Source: Isotricha intestinalis
Lineage: Eukaryota; Ciliophora; Litostomatea; Vestibuliferida; Isotrichidae
Direction of reading: 5' to 3'
Length of the DNA stretch: 23,294 bases
NCBI GenBank assembly: GCA_023807065.1
Contig: JAJJLU010000684.1
Span: 1 to 23,294 of the forward strand
In this document: piece after piece, positions 8,271 to 22,300 of the stretch
Position numbering within the stretch: position 1 is the first letter of the stretch
Layout of the letters: each line of letters starts with the position of its first letter
Notes under the pieces: generated by a model
Databases searched by the model: none
What the model saw: only the letters and a program-made list of their open reading frames with translations
What the model was told of the DNA's origin: nothing
Translations under genes and position numbers: made by a program

Positions 8271-8997
8271 TTAAATAAAAAAGTTTTTATTTTCAAATTT
8301 ATTATCTTTTTTTGTAGTCAATCTGAATGATTTATCAATTTTATGAATTTCAAAATTACTTCTATTTGTCTTTTTTTTATGAATAAAGATAAATATAAAG
8401 TAGTTTTAATTCGAAAAATTCAATAACAAATATATTTTAATAAATTTTATATAATCACAAATAATATTATATATAATAAAATTTACAATTTTAAACTCTA
8501 TCTAAATGTCAATTCAAAATAAATAATGAAATCAGTTTCAAATATAAAAGATAAATTAATAACTCAATTTTAAATTTATCATCAATATTTTTTATTTAAT
8601 AGAATCCTCTTTTTCTTCAAAGAAATTTTGAAAATATTTGTGATTTAAAATATTATTATTTTGATGTTTGAAATTTTTTCCTTTCTTCTTTTAATTTATT
8701 TGTGAAAGAAGAAAAAAGATATGACAATTGTCAAAAAATCTTTTGTATTACAAAATGAAGTTCGTAGAACTTCCTTTGTATTATTATTTATATTTATTTT
8801 AGAATTATTGATTTTAAATAATTATTTATATTTTTTTCATGTTTCTTTTTAAGAGTTGTATGAGATCTATTATTTATCATATATAGTTCTATTTTTAAAA
8901 AAGTTGCATTCTTTGACCATTTAAAACCAAAATTTTTATACAAATTTGCTTCCCAATCTTCTATCATAGTTATTCTTGTTATATTCTGTTTTAAAAT
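8271..8997 (-). pseudogene. Candidate multi-lesion gene relic, family unknown
   Basis: Several coding-like pieces lie in order on the minus strand but in different frames. The first is open from 8997 to a TAA at 8796-8794 and includes ATG 8967-8965 (MIEDWEANLYKNFGFKWSKN, then IELYMINNRSHTTLKKKHEK). A TTTAG at its upstream edge could be a splice acceptor. The second, after a frame change, reads NTKEVLRTSFCNTKDFLTIV (about 8793-8710). The third ends KYFQNFFEEKEDSIK with TAA at 8594-8592. The fourth is 8405-8271 (RSNFEIHKIDKSFRLTTKKD, then FENKNFFI and TAA). Trp, Gly, Asp and Arg content is higher than random DNA this AT-rich would give. No GT..AG intron reconciles the first two pieces. I cannot name the family. 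It may be a pseudogene, a gene with sequence errors, or partly chance. Confidence 0.33.
8749..8780. repeat. Imperfect hairpin inside the minus-strand relic
   Basis: GAAGTTC (8757-8763) and GAACTTC (8767-8773) form a 7-bp stem with a 3-nt loop. After one mismatch, AAA pairs with TTT, and after one bulged A, TAC (8749-8751) pairs with GTA (8778-8780). A perfect 10-bp palindrome GACAATTGTC lies nearby at 8723-8732. No function can be assigned. Confidence 0.4.
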
Positions 8998-9691
8998 CTA
9001 AATTAAATGTTATTATTTTTGTTTGTTGATTAATTAATAATTTTTTGAAAGACAAGATTTATATTTAAAAACATAATAAAAAATTATCACCTCATCAATT
9101 CAAAATAAATTCATTAAAATATCTCCTAAATTACAATTCATTTACTTTGACTTGAATAATCTTTGATTTTTATTCTCTTTAAAGAATTATTAATAAATTA
9201 AAGTTCTCTAATTAAATACTTTAATTCCATTATTACATTAACTTTTATTCACTCGAGTTTTCAATTTTTATATTATTTATTTTAATTAATCTTTTGTGAT
9301 TTCAATAGAAAACATCTTTTTTTTATATATTAAATAAGACATAATCTACTTTTAATGCATATATTATAATTACAAAACAATTAAATAAATAATCTAAAGT
9401 ATTAATGATTTGTCATTCAATTAATTCAATATCTTCAATAAATATATTAATATCTTTAATTAATATTAATTTTGTTTATTAGTTTTTAAATAATATATCA
9501 ATCTTTTTTATAAAAAATATTTCATAAGTATATCAAATAATATTTATTATATTTACAATTATATGAACCACTAAATTATATAGGGATTAAAATTGAAATT
9601 TAAAATTAAATAAACATGATCATTCATAAAATATTTATTAAGTCTACATCAATCTCTTATCATAAATTTTCATATATCCAATTTATTTTAA
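8998..9691. other. AT-rich spacer, nothing recognised
   Basis: About 700 bases with no supportable frame on either strand, no tandem repeat and no RNA gene. It separates the minus-strand relic from the plus-strand relic that precedes the giant gene. Confidence 0.45.
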
Positions 9692-10172
9692 AATGTGAAT
9701 AAAGATTTTATTTTTCTGGTGTTAGATTCATCTGGTATAATATCATCAAAAATCATAGGATATGTCAAAATTATTTTATTTTCTTTAAATAAAAAAAATA
9801 AATGCAATAAATTTAATAATAATAGATTAAATTATTTTTCATTGAAACAAATTAAACTAATTGAAGAAATACAATTATTAGAAAAATAGAAATAACCTTA
9901 TATATAAAAATCCTTTTCAATGAAACTCTTATAAGAATCAAATATAAGATAAAAAAAATATGTTGGAATTGATTATTTAATAAATATGATGAAAACTTTT
10001 ATTTCTTAAAAAGAAAATACTTTTTAAACCTACTCTTAATGCAATTTTTATATAAAAATAAAAACTTTTTTAATAATAATATGAAAATAACAAAGGTAAT
10101 GATTTAAAAAAGCATTATATTAATCTAAAAATTTATGAGAATTCAGAAAATTCTAAAGAAATCAAAGAGTAG
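9692..10172 (+). pseudogene. Candidate relic frame interrupted by TAA/TAG
   Basis: A frame without a usable ATG start is open for 65 codons from 9692 to TAG 9887-9889 (NKDFIFLVLDSSGIISSKII, then YFSLKQIKLIEEIQLLEK). The same frame continues to TGA 10082-10084, broken only by TAA. A second frame then reads NNKGNDLKKHYINLKIYENS and SENSKEIKE up to TAG 10170-10172. The pieces look like one charged, helical protein with nonsense changes at plausible Gln positions plus one frameshift. TAA is expected often by chance at this base composition, so the evidence is moderate at best. The family is not recognised. Confidence 0.3.
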
Positions 10173-10382
10173 GAAAAATAAATAAAAATAAGAGTATATA
10201 TATTTAATTATATAAATCATTATTTGGAATTCAAAATATTTTATTTGGTAAATGATTTTTAATTTTTAATTTTGTTTATTTAATAATTAAATTTAAATAT
10301 TGTTTTTTTTTTCTGAAATAAAACAATTACAACAAAAATATTTTTATATATTTAAATATTTGGCAAATTAATTTTGGATAAA

Positions 10383-13300
10383 ATGATGACAATAAAATTT
10401 TTATTTTTAATCCAAATTATTTTTAAGTTATTTAACGCACAAAATAAATGGGAACATTTCCCAGAAGATTATAGTTCATTGGATTATTTAACTCAAAATA
10501 ATAATAATGAAATTTATTTAGTATCATATTATCCATATAATTCAGCAAGAAGTTATACAATAGAATATGATTATAGAAATGGAATTATTTTATATCCTTT
10601 ATATAAAGAGGAATTTTTTAAAGATGATAGATGTGGTTCAGTTAATAATAATAATATTAATTATTTTTTCCAAGCTCCTTCAAATGAAGATGACAATGAG
10701 TGGTCTACAACTTCTATGAACCAAAAAATTTTTCCACCAAGAGATAATTTAAACAAATTTTTTTTTTATTCAGATAATAAAATAAATTTTGTTCATATTG
10801 ATCCTAAGGAATTGACTTCATCTTCTTATACTTCTTTGAATATTAGAAAATTTGGAGATTTATCTAACAACGAAAATATAACATTTAATTATTATATATG
10901 GATTAGTCTATCCAATACAAATATAAATAATTTAAAAATTGGATGTATAAGTCATACTATTTGTGATATATCAAGTAATCATATAAATTATAATATGAAT
11001 TTTGAAGTAAATAATATGTATCAAATATTCTTCCAATATCAAAAAGGTAAATTTAGTTTTGAAAGTCAAAGTTTTTATTGTGACCCAAAAGATGGTAAAT
11101 ATGAATTAATAATATATAATAATCATATAAGGATTCATCAAATAAAAATAACATATGAAATATTAAATGATATTTCATGTTCAAGTGATGATTTTTGTCC
11201 TCCAGGAACAAGATGTAATAATGGAGTATGTGAAAAATGTGATGGAAGATATTCAATTTGTAAAGATATTTCAATAAATAATGGAGAATATGTATATTCT
11301 TCTTCTTCATCAATTTTAGAATGCAGTAGATTTACAAGTAAATGGAAAAATCCTTCTATACTTTCTTCATCAGATAATTGTAAAGCTGATTATTTTAATA
11401 TTAATAAATTAAATTTAATTTCTTTTGAAATTGAACCAATTAAAACTGGAGCTGCTGCTGTTTCTTTTTGGTTTTATTCTATCAAACCTGAATATTCTTC
11501 TGAAGGTATAATCCATATTGTTTTAAGTGATTTTATGATATGTACCATTATTGTCGATTCTGGTATATATAATATTTATGTTACAGGATATGAATTATAT
11601 CACGAAGCTTATGGTCATAATATAAAAGACACTAAAACTAAAACTGAATTTCTTAATGCTATTCAATTTTTTCCTTATAAACATTGGTATGCTAAAGGAA
11701 ATTTAAATAAACTTGATAGATGGATTTATATTAGATTTTCCTTTAATTATCATAAAAAAGAGGATGACAACACTAAAATAACTTTAATACTTCAATATTA
11801 TAAATATGTAAGAAGTGGTAGCTCCAATGGTAATGAATTTGAAAAACAATATGATAAACAAATTCCTAATGAATATATTTATGGAACTGAAAATAGTCCA
11901 ACACATGAAATTCATTTTAAAAAATTTTATAGAACAAATGATAAAATATTTTTAAAAATAATAAATTATGGTATGGACAAACAATTATATTTAAAAAATT
12001 TATATGTTTTTGCTACTGACTTTGCTTATTCAAAAAAAACTGATTTATATACTTTAACAAAAGGGTTTCAATATTATTCATTTGAGGAAATTTTTGATAC
12101 AAATAATAATCTTTTTCCTGAATTATTCTTTTCTTGTCCTTTAGATAGTATCTCTTTAAGTATTGTAAATGATAACTATAGATATACAATTCCTTATTAT
12201 ATTTATAACAATAATGGAGAGAGAAGTATAAAATCAACATTTGTCACACTGACTGAAAATATTGATAATTCTTTATATTCATATTATTCTAAATTATATC
12301 GATTAAATTTTATCACTTTAAAAAACAATTATTATAACACTAATGATATAAATAAATATGAATTTATAGTTCCTTCCTCATGGGTTTATTTCTATTTTTA
12401 TGAAACTAAAATTTATGCAGCTACTACTGGATTTGTTAATTTAAATGATATGAAACATGTAAATGGATGCGGCACATCATATTCTATTGGAGATGGTCTT
12501 TATACACAAACTAATGGATATTGTACTTATACATGTGATTTAAATTGTGAAATTCAAAAATGTCCTACTGACTATTTTTTATTATATAATGTATGTATAG
12601 AAAAAGAAAATAAATATGTTACTTCGATTGAAAGAGGAGCTTTATATTATAGTTATTTTTATAATTTACCTCCAATTAAAATAAATTTAGATCAAGAATA
12701 TGATGAATATTATTTAAAATTTAATTTTAGATTTGAAACAAATACATTTCTTAGACCTGGAATTGCCCATAAAGGAAAGAAAATTTATATTTTATATACC
12801 AATTCTTTTAAAATATGGCATGATTATCATTTTACTTATCTCAGTATCGAAGACAAAGACGGAAATAACTGGAAAAATTTAAGACCATATTTTAACATCG
12901 ATAATAAAAATACTTTTACAATAAAAGTTTATAAAAAAACTGGAGATAGCAATTATTATGGAAACATATATTTGAATAATAATTTAAATCATTTTGTTGA
13001 TTTTAATGCTGGTAATTTGAAAGAATTATATTTTTGTCATAATGACTCTGATTGTAATTTTTTAACAGATCCTAAAAATATTTATTGGACATCTGGTTTT
13101 TATGATCATATAAAAATTTATAGAAAAAACAATGATTTAGTTAATGATGATGTAATTTATAATTCTCGTATATATGATGACGAATTTTTATATATTTCAA
13201 TATCTAAATCATCTCCATTATATGATCAATTATTTATGGATACAACTGAAATTCCTTTGTCATTTGGATATATAAATAATAATGAAATTCAATATTTTAA

Positions 13301-16300
13301 AAATGATAAAAACAGAAAAGTCAATGATATTTTATCTACTTTAGATACAAATTCAATCCAAGTATATAATTATGCAGATAAACAAGAAATTTCAATACGA
13401 AAAGGAGTTTCATCAACTAATTTATACACAGGAAGTGATGGAAATGATAAATCTTGTTTAAAAGGGAAAACTTGTTATGGTTCTGGTAATTCTTTTTCTG
13501 ATGAATGTTCAATTTGTGATGAATCAAATAATGATTTTTTTAGATTTTCCAATTGTAAAAAATTACCAACCTCTTCTAATAATTATTATGTTTTAACATT
13601 TCCTTTTTTATATGATTATGGTTTTTATTCTAATAATGTAACAATAAATTTAAGTCCAATTAAAGATGATAGATTTACATTTTTTTTTTATTTAAAATTA
13701 TTAGGGTTCCCTACGAAATATGGTGATAATAATGATAAAAGAATAATAATAGGATTAGGTAATGTGTTTATTTTTTATCTTATTTCAGAAAAGGCATTGT
13801 TTTTTTATGCTTATGAAAAATCAGAAGCAAAAGATTTTATTTGTAGAGTAGAATATCCTAATTCATATTTTGGAAAATATATCCCTATTTCAATAACACA
13901 TTATAAATATTTAAAAACTTTGAACACAAACCCAGAGGAAGGAAATTATAAAAGATCCTTTTTTTCTGTTCAAGTAAATAATAAAGATTATGCCACTAAT
14001 TCAGAAAACAGATACTATATAAATGTTGGTTCTTCTAAAATACTATTATGTCCAAATGAATTTTACGGAACAATGGCAAATTTAAAATATTATAGTCAAT
14101 CAATTATAGGTGTTTATGCATTTGAAACTAATAACCAATATTCTGACACAGTAAATAGACCTATGGGAGCAATAACTCCATCTTTTACTATTATAGATGG
14201 AACAAAATTGAAATGCCTTTCTGGACTCTCATTTATTTGTATAAAAGACTACGATGTTCAATTTAATAAAGCTTATTATCCTTCAAAGAAAGGTTTTCCA
14301 AATAAAATGCAAGTTTACACAACAAAGAATGATGATTATTCTCATGAAGATTGTCATAATAATTGCGGTTCTTTTTGTTATGAAAAAAATAATGCTGATT
14401 CATGTGCCTGTACTAACGAGGGGCTTTATGATTATTTGGAATTCTCATCAAATAAAGTAAAATGTAGAAAATTACAAAATTTTGATTTAATGAGATATAA
14501 GGAAGTTAATTTTAATGATTTACCAACTTCTCCAAATGGAGGATGGGGAATGTGGTTTTTTGTTCAATTTAATAGTTATTTTAGGAATGTAAAACCAGGA
14601 AATACAAGAGTTCAAATACATTATTGTAATGGTACAATGTGGTTTAGACCTAGTGAAGTTGAATGTTTTAATAAGAAATATATTTTGAGTTATTTAGATC
14701 AATGGATATATTTTAAATTTAATAAGAAAACAGGAAAAATGTATTTGAATGGAACTCAAAAGGATATTTTAAATGAATTTACATTAACTTCTAATTTGAA
14801 AATAAATAAATATAATTATGATGTTTCAGCTGGAGTTTTTTTTATTCGACAACTTCAAATTTGGACAGATACTGATTATATGATATCAGGGAATGTTGAA
14901 ATAATTGATACAACACAAAGAACTGGGTTTGGTACAGTTATTGATTTTATTATTAATAATAATTATAAGATTACATCAGGATATTTATCTTCTATTTCTT
15001 ATATAGAAACAGATAATGGTTTTTTTGGATATTATCCTGAAGATATAATCACTATTTCTCAACCTATTTTGTATAATGAATATGATAATATTGATTATCA
15101 ATCTTATTTATTAAATAAAATAAAAGATATTACAATAAAGAAAATTCCTCCAAGTGTTACAAACAGTTACTCAATGGAAATGTGGGTAAGAATTCAAAAT
15201 CCGCAAAATTTATTAAATGGAATAAATGCTATTTGGGAAAAACATGTTGCAATTAGCATTGTAAAAAATACAGTTTCTGATAAATTATCTTTTATATGCT
15301 TTCCTCAAGATTATCTTAATTCTCCTTTAGGAAAAAAAGGAAGAGAAATTTTTAATTTAATTGCTTCTTCATTTAATTCAGATAAATTTGAGATAGATTT
15401 AACTGAAAGTAATAATAAATGGATTTATATGAGATGTTCTTTTAATTGGATGAATGAACTTTATTATTTAAAATCCTTTAATCAAAAGCTTAATCAAATA
15501 TATTTTAGTGAAGAAAAAAAAGTAAAGAAAGAAAATACTTATGAAAACCAAAAAGTAGATTATCCTTATAAATATTTTTACTGTGATAGTGAATATTCTC
15601 AATTAACAATTCAAAATGCTCAATTAGATAGTGATACTCAAATAAATATAAATAATATTTATTTATATAATGAATATTTATTACCAGGACTAAATACATT
15701 AAAAGTAAGATTTGATTCCAATTCTGCAATTTCACCTCTAGTGTTTGGAATTGAATTTATCAAATATACAAGCTCAAATCAATTTTACACTTTTAAACAA
15801 GGGACTTATGAGTATATTTCATTTTCTTCCTCCATAACTTCAAACTCTATCAGAGGGGCTTTTCTTGGTTGTTATGTTAATAATTCTTATTATGACTCTA
15901 ATAATATAAAATGTATAGGATTAACTAGTGATAATCATAATAATATGATTAATAGAAATGCCAAATATTATGATAATATAAATATTTTTGAGTGCAAAGA
16001 AGGATATTATCTCTATAATAATATTTGTTATCAAAATTGTCCAAACGGGAAAAATCGATCACCTGGAACATCACAAAATAAAGGTTTCTGTTCATATAAT
16101 ATAGATACATATCACCAAACAATAAATACACCATTGGATTATAAGACAAATTTATTATGTTTAGATGATTATACAAATGTAGGATATAAATGTTTTCCTA
16201 CTGATAGCCAAGAAAACTCGGTTTTTTATTTTAATCATTGTTACAATTTTTTACCAGCATATCAAAAATTTACAGATATTATAATGGCTCAAACTCAAAA

Positions 16301-19300
16301 TGCATATGTTGTAGAAAGTTGGTTTAAATTAGATAAGGTAAATGAATTTTGTGGTAATAACTTAAATAGATATGTTTTATGGATATATCCACATTCATTA
16401 TATCAAAAATCAGGAAGTGATATAGTTTATTATAAAGATTTATTTTTATCAAATATTTCCACTTCATATTCACCAGTAGAATTACCAAATATTCATTTAT
16501 ATGAATGGAATATAGTAATGTTTGAATATAGAAAATCTGAAAGAAAAGTAAATGTTTGGGTAAATTATAAAACCATTCAACCTGATCATTCCTTTAATAT
16601 AGATAATATTTATGTTGTAAATGATACTTATAATGTAAGGGCTTTTGCTTTTTGTACTGGAAAACATGTTTGTGCTCCTTTTTATAAAATTGAAGATATT
16701 AATTGGAGTGCTGCCTATTATTCTAAAATTCGGGTTTTTAATATTTCTTCTTCTTCAGTCAATATGATTTTGGAAAATGGATTAAATAAAGTTAAATATC
16801 AACCAAAAAATATTCTAAAATATTATAATTTTAACACCGTTGACAATGGATTTAATATTATTTATGATGAAAATTTCCCTAATTTAATAAATTATGCATT
16901 TAATATAAATGATAATTTACCAAGTAATACTCTATATAGAGTAGATGATATAATATTATTATATTCTTCAACAACAAATTATGATTGGGGTGCTCAAAAT
17001 CAAGGAAAATATATCATAAATCAAGAACCAATAACAGGCAAAATTATAAGTGGCTATTGTTCTATTCATTGTAAAAGATGTTATTCTAGTTCTTCAAATG
17101 ATTGTTATGAATGTTATGAAGGTTATGTTTTATATTATAGTGAATGTAGAGAAAGAACTGGTTATTATTTTCAAATACCTAATATAGCGAATAATATTGT
17201 TCCAAATATTAAAAAAAATAGTTTTCAAATTACTGAATATAATCCAATTACTATAACAGTATGGATTAAATTTTTTGGAATTAAATATTCTAATTTAGCC
17301 ACTGATATAAATACAAATTGTGTATTGATTATCCAAATATCAAAACAAAATAAAGTATATTTATGTTATAATACAGAATATAATCATATATTAATATATT
17401 ATAATGATGATACAATCTTATTTGATGATACATTATTCCCTTTAGAATCAGGAAAATGGGCTCTATTATCATTTTCAAATTACAATAGTAATTTTAAAGA
17501 CAATGATACAACAGGTTATTATCCTTTAATGTTTTCTTTCTCTTTAAATTCTTATACAATTCCAAGAGCATCTACCTATAATTTACCTGACCCTGGAATA
17601 TATATTGATACTATTATTTTGGGAACAGGAATTTCAGCATCTATTTCTGATATTAGAATTTATAATTCTTTTATTTTAAATCCTTATGGAATTATTACTA
17701 ATGATGAAAGCTATGAAAAATTACTTGTATATAATATTAAATTATATGATAATGAATTAATTGGATGTGTTCCCACTTTTGATTTATTTGATGATAATAA
17801 TAATGAATTAAGTAGAGATGTTACTTGTGTTTCTGATTATAATATTTACCATGATATATCAAATTTAAATTGTAATAAAAATAAAAATAAAAGAGTTAAT
17901 TATTTATCATTAGATAATGAATGTGTAGATTGTATTGAAGATTGCTATTATTGTGGTGGAATATCAAAATTAAATTGTGCTTGTTATTACAATGATATAT
18001 ATTGGTTTAGAAAATATCAACCTCAAGGAAATTTATTTTGCCAAAAATTACCATACATTGATTTTAGTATATATAAAAAAATAGAATATAAAGATATATC
18101 ATATGCAACAACAAATGAATATGCAATTGAATTTTGGTATTTTATATATGAATATAAAAATCAAAATCATATTTTTAGAGAACAATCAATTCAATGGACA
18201 GAACATAATGAAATTATTATATCTAAAAAAGATGATGCAAATGTTTATGTTGATTGTTACCCAATTCATAATCATGATAATTCAGTTTATGCAAGAGATA
18301 CTTCTCAAGGTTATTATCAATGGTATCATATAATTTGTGGTACTTCATTAACAAAAAAATTATATTATTTAAATAATTTAAATGTAAATTCACTTAATGA
18401 TAGCCAAACAAATTACATTGATTATAGTTCTTATGGAAATGCTAAAACTAGATTAATATTTAAGAATTTTGCTGATCATGGAAGTCATGGATTTTTATTT
18501 ATAAAAGAATTAAGATTATGGAGTTTATATTCAATAAGAGAATTTCCAACAAATTGTGCTTATAATGTAGATTATATTAAAAACATAAAAGACATCAATT
18601 TTTTACTTCATTATTATCCATTTATTGATAGAAATAATGGTATAATATCTGATGTCAAAGGAAATGAGCCTGAAATTGTAGAAAAAAGAAATGATATTAT
18701 TGGTTATAATATTGTAGATTATGATAATTTACTTTCATTATTAATTGATTTTGAAGAATGTTTAGTAGTCTTGACAATACCTTCATTCGGTTATTTTAAT
18801 TTAACTCATTTTTATATTTCAACATATTTAAAAAATCCATTATCAACAGATGATTTATCAAGTAATCCTATATATACATTTAAATTTTATATATCTGAAG
18901 ATGCAAAAAAGAAATATTCTGAAATAAATCCTGGAGAATTTAATGCTGAAGGTTATGATGAAAATTTAGCTCCTAATGAAGTTTTAATTTCTAAATTAAC
19001 AGATCAAAAATTTAATAACTCAGATATTAATGTATATGTTACTGAAAGAAATCCAATCACAGGAAGAATAAAAATAGGTTTTGGAAGAATAAAAGTAATT
19101 GATTTTATAAGAGACATAAATTTTGAAGACTATTTAGATGGATTAGATGATGATTTAGAGGTCGATTCAAATGATTTATCTTCTAAAGTAATATTATCTG
19201 AAAATCAGATTTGGAGTAGAATAAAAACTTTAGCTTCTTTAGGGGAAATTCCAAGTATAGCTTATACTTATGTAAATATGACAGATACTAATTTAATATT

Positions 19301-22300
19301 TACTAAAAAAGAAGAAAATACTTTTGAAAATTATATTCCTTCTGGAATTAATACTGTAAATCCTATTTGTTCCAAAGAATTTTGTTCGAATCATGGTTAT
19401 TGTTATATTGTTGTTAGATCTCTTCATTGTAAATGTGATGAAGGTTATTCTGGAACAAATTGTCATTTGACAAAAGAGAATAAAAATTATTTAAAGAAAT
19501 TATATAATAAGTTTTGGAATTATATAACAAATAATAATGATTTAAATACTTTAAGTTCTAGTGAATTTACTAATGAATATATTGTTAAAATTTTATATTT
19601 AGTTAAAACTTCTACTAATTTTATTGAAAATAATTCAGAGTTGATTGAAAATTTTTATTTATTTTTTGATTTTATTGAGAAAAATTATCCTAATTTAATT
19701 GCAGATAATTTTAAAGAATTTATATTAGTTTTTGATTATATTACAATTAGTTTATTTAAAGAAATAAATAATAATAGATTAGATAATTATATTGCAGGTA
19801 CAACCACAAAAAATGATCTTGAACAAGAAACAAAAATTCTTTCAGATATAAACACAAGAAGATTACAATATCCTGAAGATTTATCTGATTATACTCAAAA
19901 TATTTCTTATTCAACGTCTTTAACAGAGGCTCAAATAAAAACTAGTTATGAATTTTCATTAAAAATTATTGAATATCTTAAAAAAGTAATATCTAAAGAA
20001 ATCGCAGAATTTAAAGAAAGTTTATATTTATCATATCAAGGATTTGATATAACTGTAGTCCCAGTGACAGAACAGTTTAATTATACAAGATTTTTCACAA
20101 ATAAATTAGTAGAAAATCAAAATAATAGGTTTTCATATAGAAGTTATATAGATGCATCAAATTGCTCTTCTCATATATTTAAACATACATCATATAAAAA
20201 TTTATTTCTAATTATTATTCAATATAGATATAATCCACTTTCATTTTATTCAATTTATTCTAAAAGTTTAAGTTTCTTAAATGATATATTTTATATGGAT
20301 GAACAAGGAAATATTATTACATTAACGAATTGTGAAAATAATTATACTATTTATTTCCCTTTAAATTTATATAATAGAACTAGATTGGATTTAATTTTAA
20401 CTCATATAAAATTTATTTTTAAGAATCCATCTTATAGTTCTAAACATCCTTATGTTACATGGCCAGTTTATGTTTTTGATAACGGAACTGTATATAATAA
20501 AAGTAGAGAATTAAGGATAAAAGAAGTTTGTAAATTAGTAAATATTGATTGTACTTATTATGATAGTGTATTAACAGTGAATTCCAGATATGAAGAAATT
20601 AATTATGAATCTAATTTTTTTATTAGTTGTCCTGTAAATCATTTAAGTTTATTTTCTTTGGAAGCAGAAGATAATAATGACAAAATTAAAATGGCAGGTT
20701 TATTTTTTTATATAAGTGCTTATCAAGTTTTTCAAAATTTTAATAATTATTCAAATTATGCCTTGTATATTTACGGGGGTTTATTTGTAATATTTTTTTT
20801 TGGATTAATTATAGTAAAATGTATAGATTATGATGAATTCGGTAAATCAAGCAATTTATTAGATAACATTAAATCATCAATTATCAAAGAAAATTCATTT
20901 TATGATAATAAAGAAAAAATAAACAATGATTTAAATACAGTTAATAAATTTTATAATCAAGAAGAAATGATAAAAGAGTTAGATGTAAGAGAAAAAATTG
21001 AAAAAATAAAAAGAAAAAAATACAAAGAAAAAAAAGAGAGAACTTCAATAGAATTTGATGATAATACAAATAAAAAAGAAAAAATTTTTAAAAGAAAAAG
21101 AAATATTAGATTTAAATCAGAAACAGAATTAGAAGGAATAACAGAAAGAGAAACTCAAATTGAAAATATATCTAAATATAAAGGAAATCCCCCAAAAAAA
21201 AATAATTATCAATATACATCATATGATAAAAATAATTATATTAATGATAATAATAAATATAGAAATAAAAGAGAAGATTATATTGAAAATGTAAATGTTA
21301 ATGATATTTACCAAGTAGAAGACTATCAATCTGATTCTGATAAAAAAGAATCTTCTTTTGGTTTTATAAGTGAATCTTCTCAATCAGAAAATAATTATAT
21401 TCCTAATACAAATAAAAATTTCAAATTGAAAGAAAGAGAAATTTCTAATGATGATTATAATAATAATGAAAGAATTAATGATTTTGATAATGATAATAGA
21501 AAAAGTGAAAAATATAAAATATATAATGAAGATAATCCAACAGATTACCTTTCAAAATTTACAAGAACTAGACTAAATAATAATTATTTAGAAGATTCTC
21601 CTTTGACTATAATAAAAAATTTTGATACTAGAATAAAAATCCAAGATATTTTTGAAGATATAGAAGAACAAAAAATATCATATAAAAAATTCTTAAAATG
21701 GTGTTTAATTAAAAGAAATATTTATTTTTCATTTTTTTCAATAAATTCATCATTAAATCCAAAATGGAAAAGATGGAATATAATATATTTATATTTAATA
21801 TTACAATATTTATTTGGTGTTTTTTACTTAACTTTAGTTGAAAGAGTTGAGAAATTAAATAGATATTATAAAATATTAGCAATTCATCCATGTGTTTTAT
21901 TAACTTCTAATTTAACTATATATGGAATTATTTGGTTTTTCAGAGTTGATGATTTAAGTAAAAAAATTTTACTTGACACTTTAAAAAGTTCTGAACAAAT
22001 GAAATTAATCTCAGAATGGAAAAAAATGAAAATAAGACAAAATAGAAAAATTTATGGTGGATTATTCTTCTTTTTAATTATTTTTATTGGTACTTTTTAT
22101 ATTTTCTTCACTTATACTGTTGTTATGTATAAGAGTAAATCTACTTTTATTTTAAATTATTTTACTGGAATTTTATTTGATATCATTATATATGAGGGAT
22201 TTATGAATTTTCTTTTAAGTATCCTTTATGTAAATAGAAAAAATAAAGATAAAATGTTTAAAAAATTCTTTTTGTTTAGAACTTTCAGAAATTGTTTATA

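Noticed and set aside
9695..9889. 64-codon frame as an intact gene
   Set aside because: It begins at GTG, with no ATG in frame upstream before a stop. It is kept only as part of a relic.
10374..10382. Start of the giant frame at 10374
   Set aside because: That codon is TTG. The first ATG is at 10383 and begins a good signal peptide, so three residues were removed.
11053..21891. Several 60-86-codon open frames overlapping the giant gene
   Set aside because: They are short, AT-driven shadows of a strong coding frame, rich in Tyr, His, Leu and Ile, with no domain.
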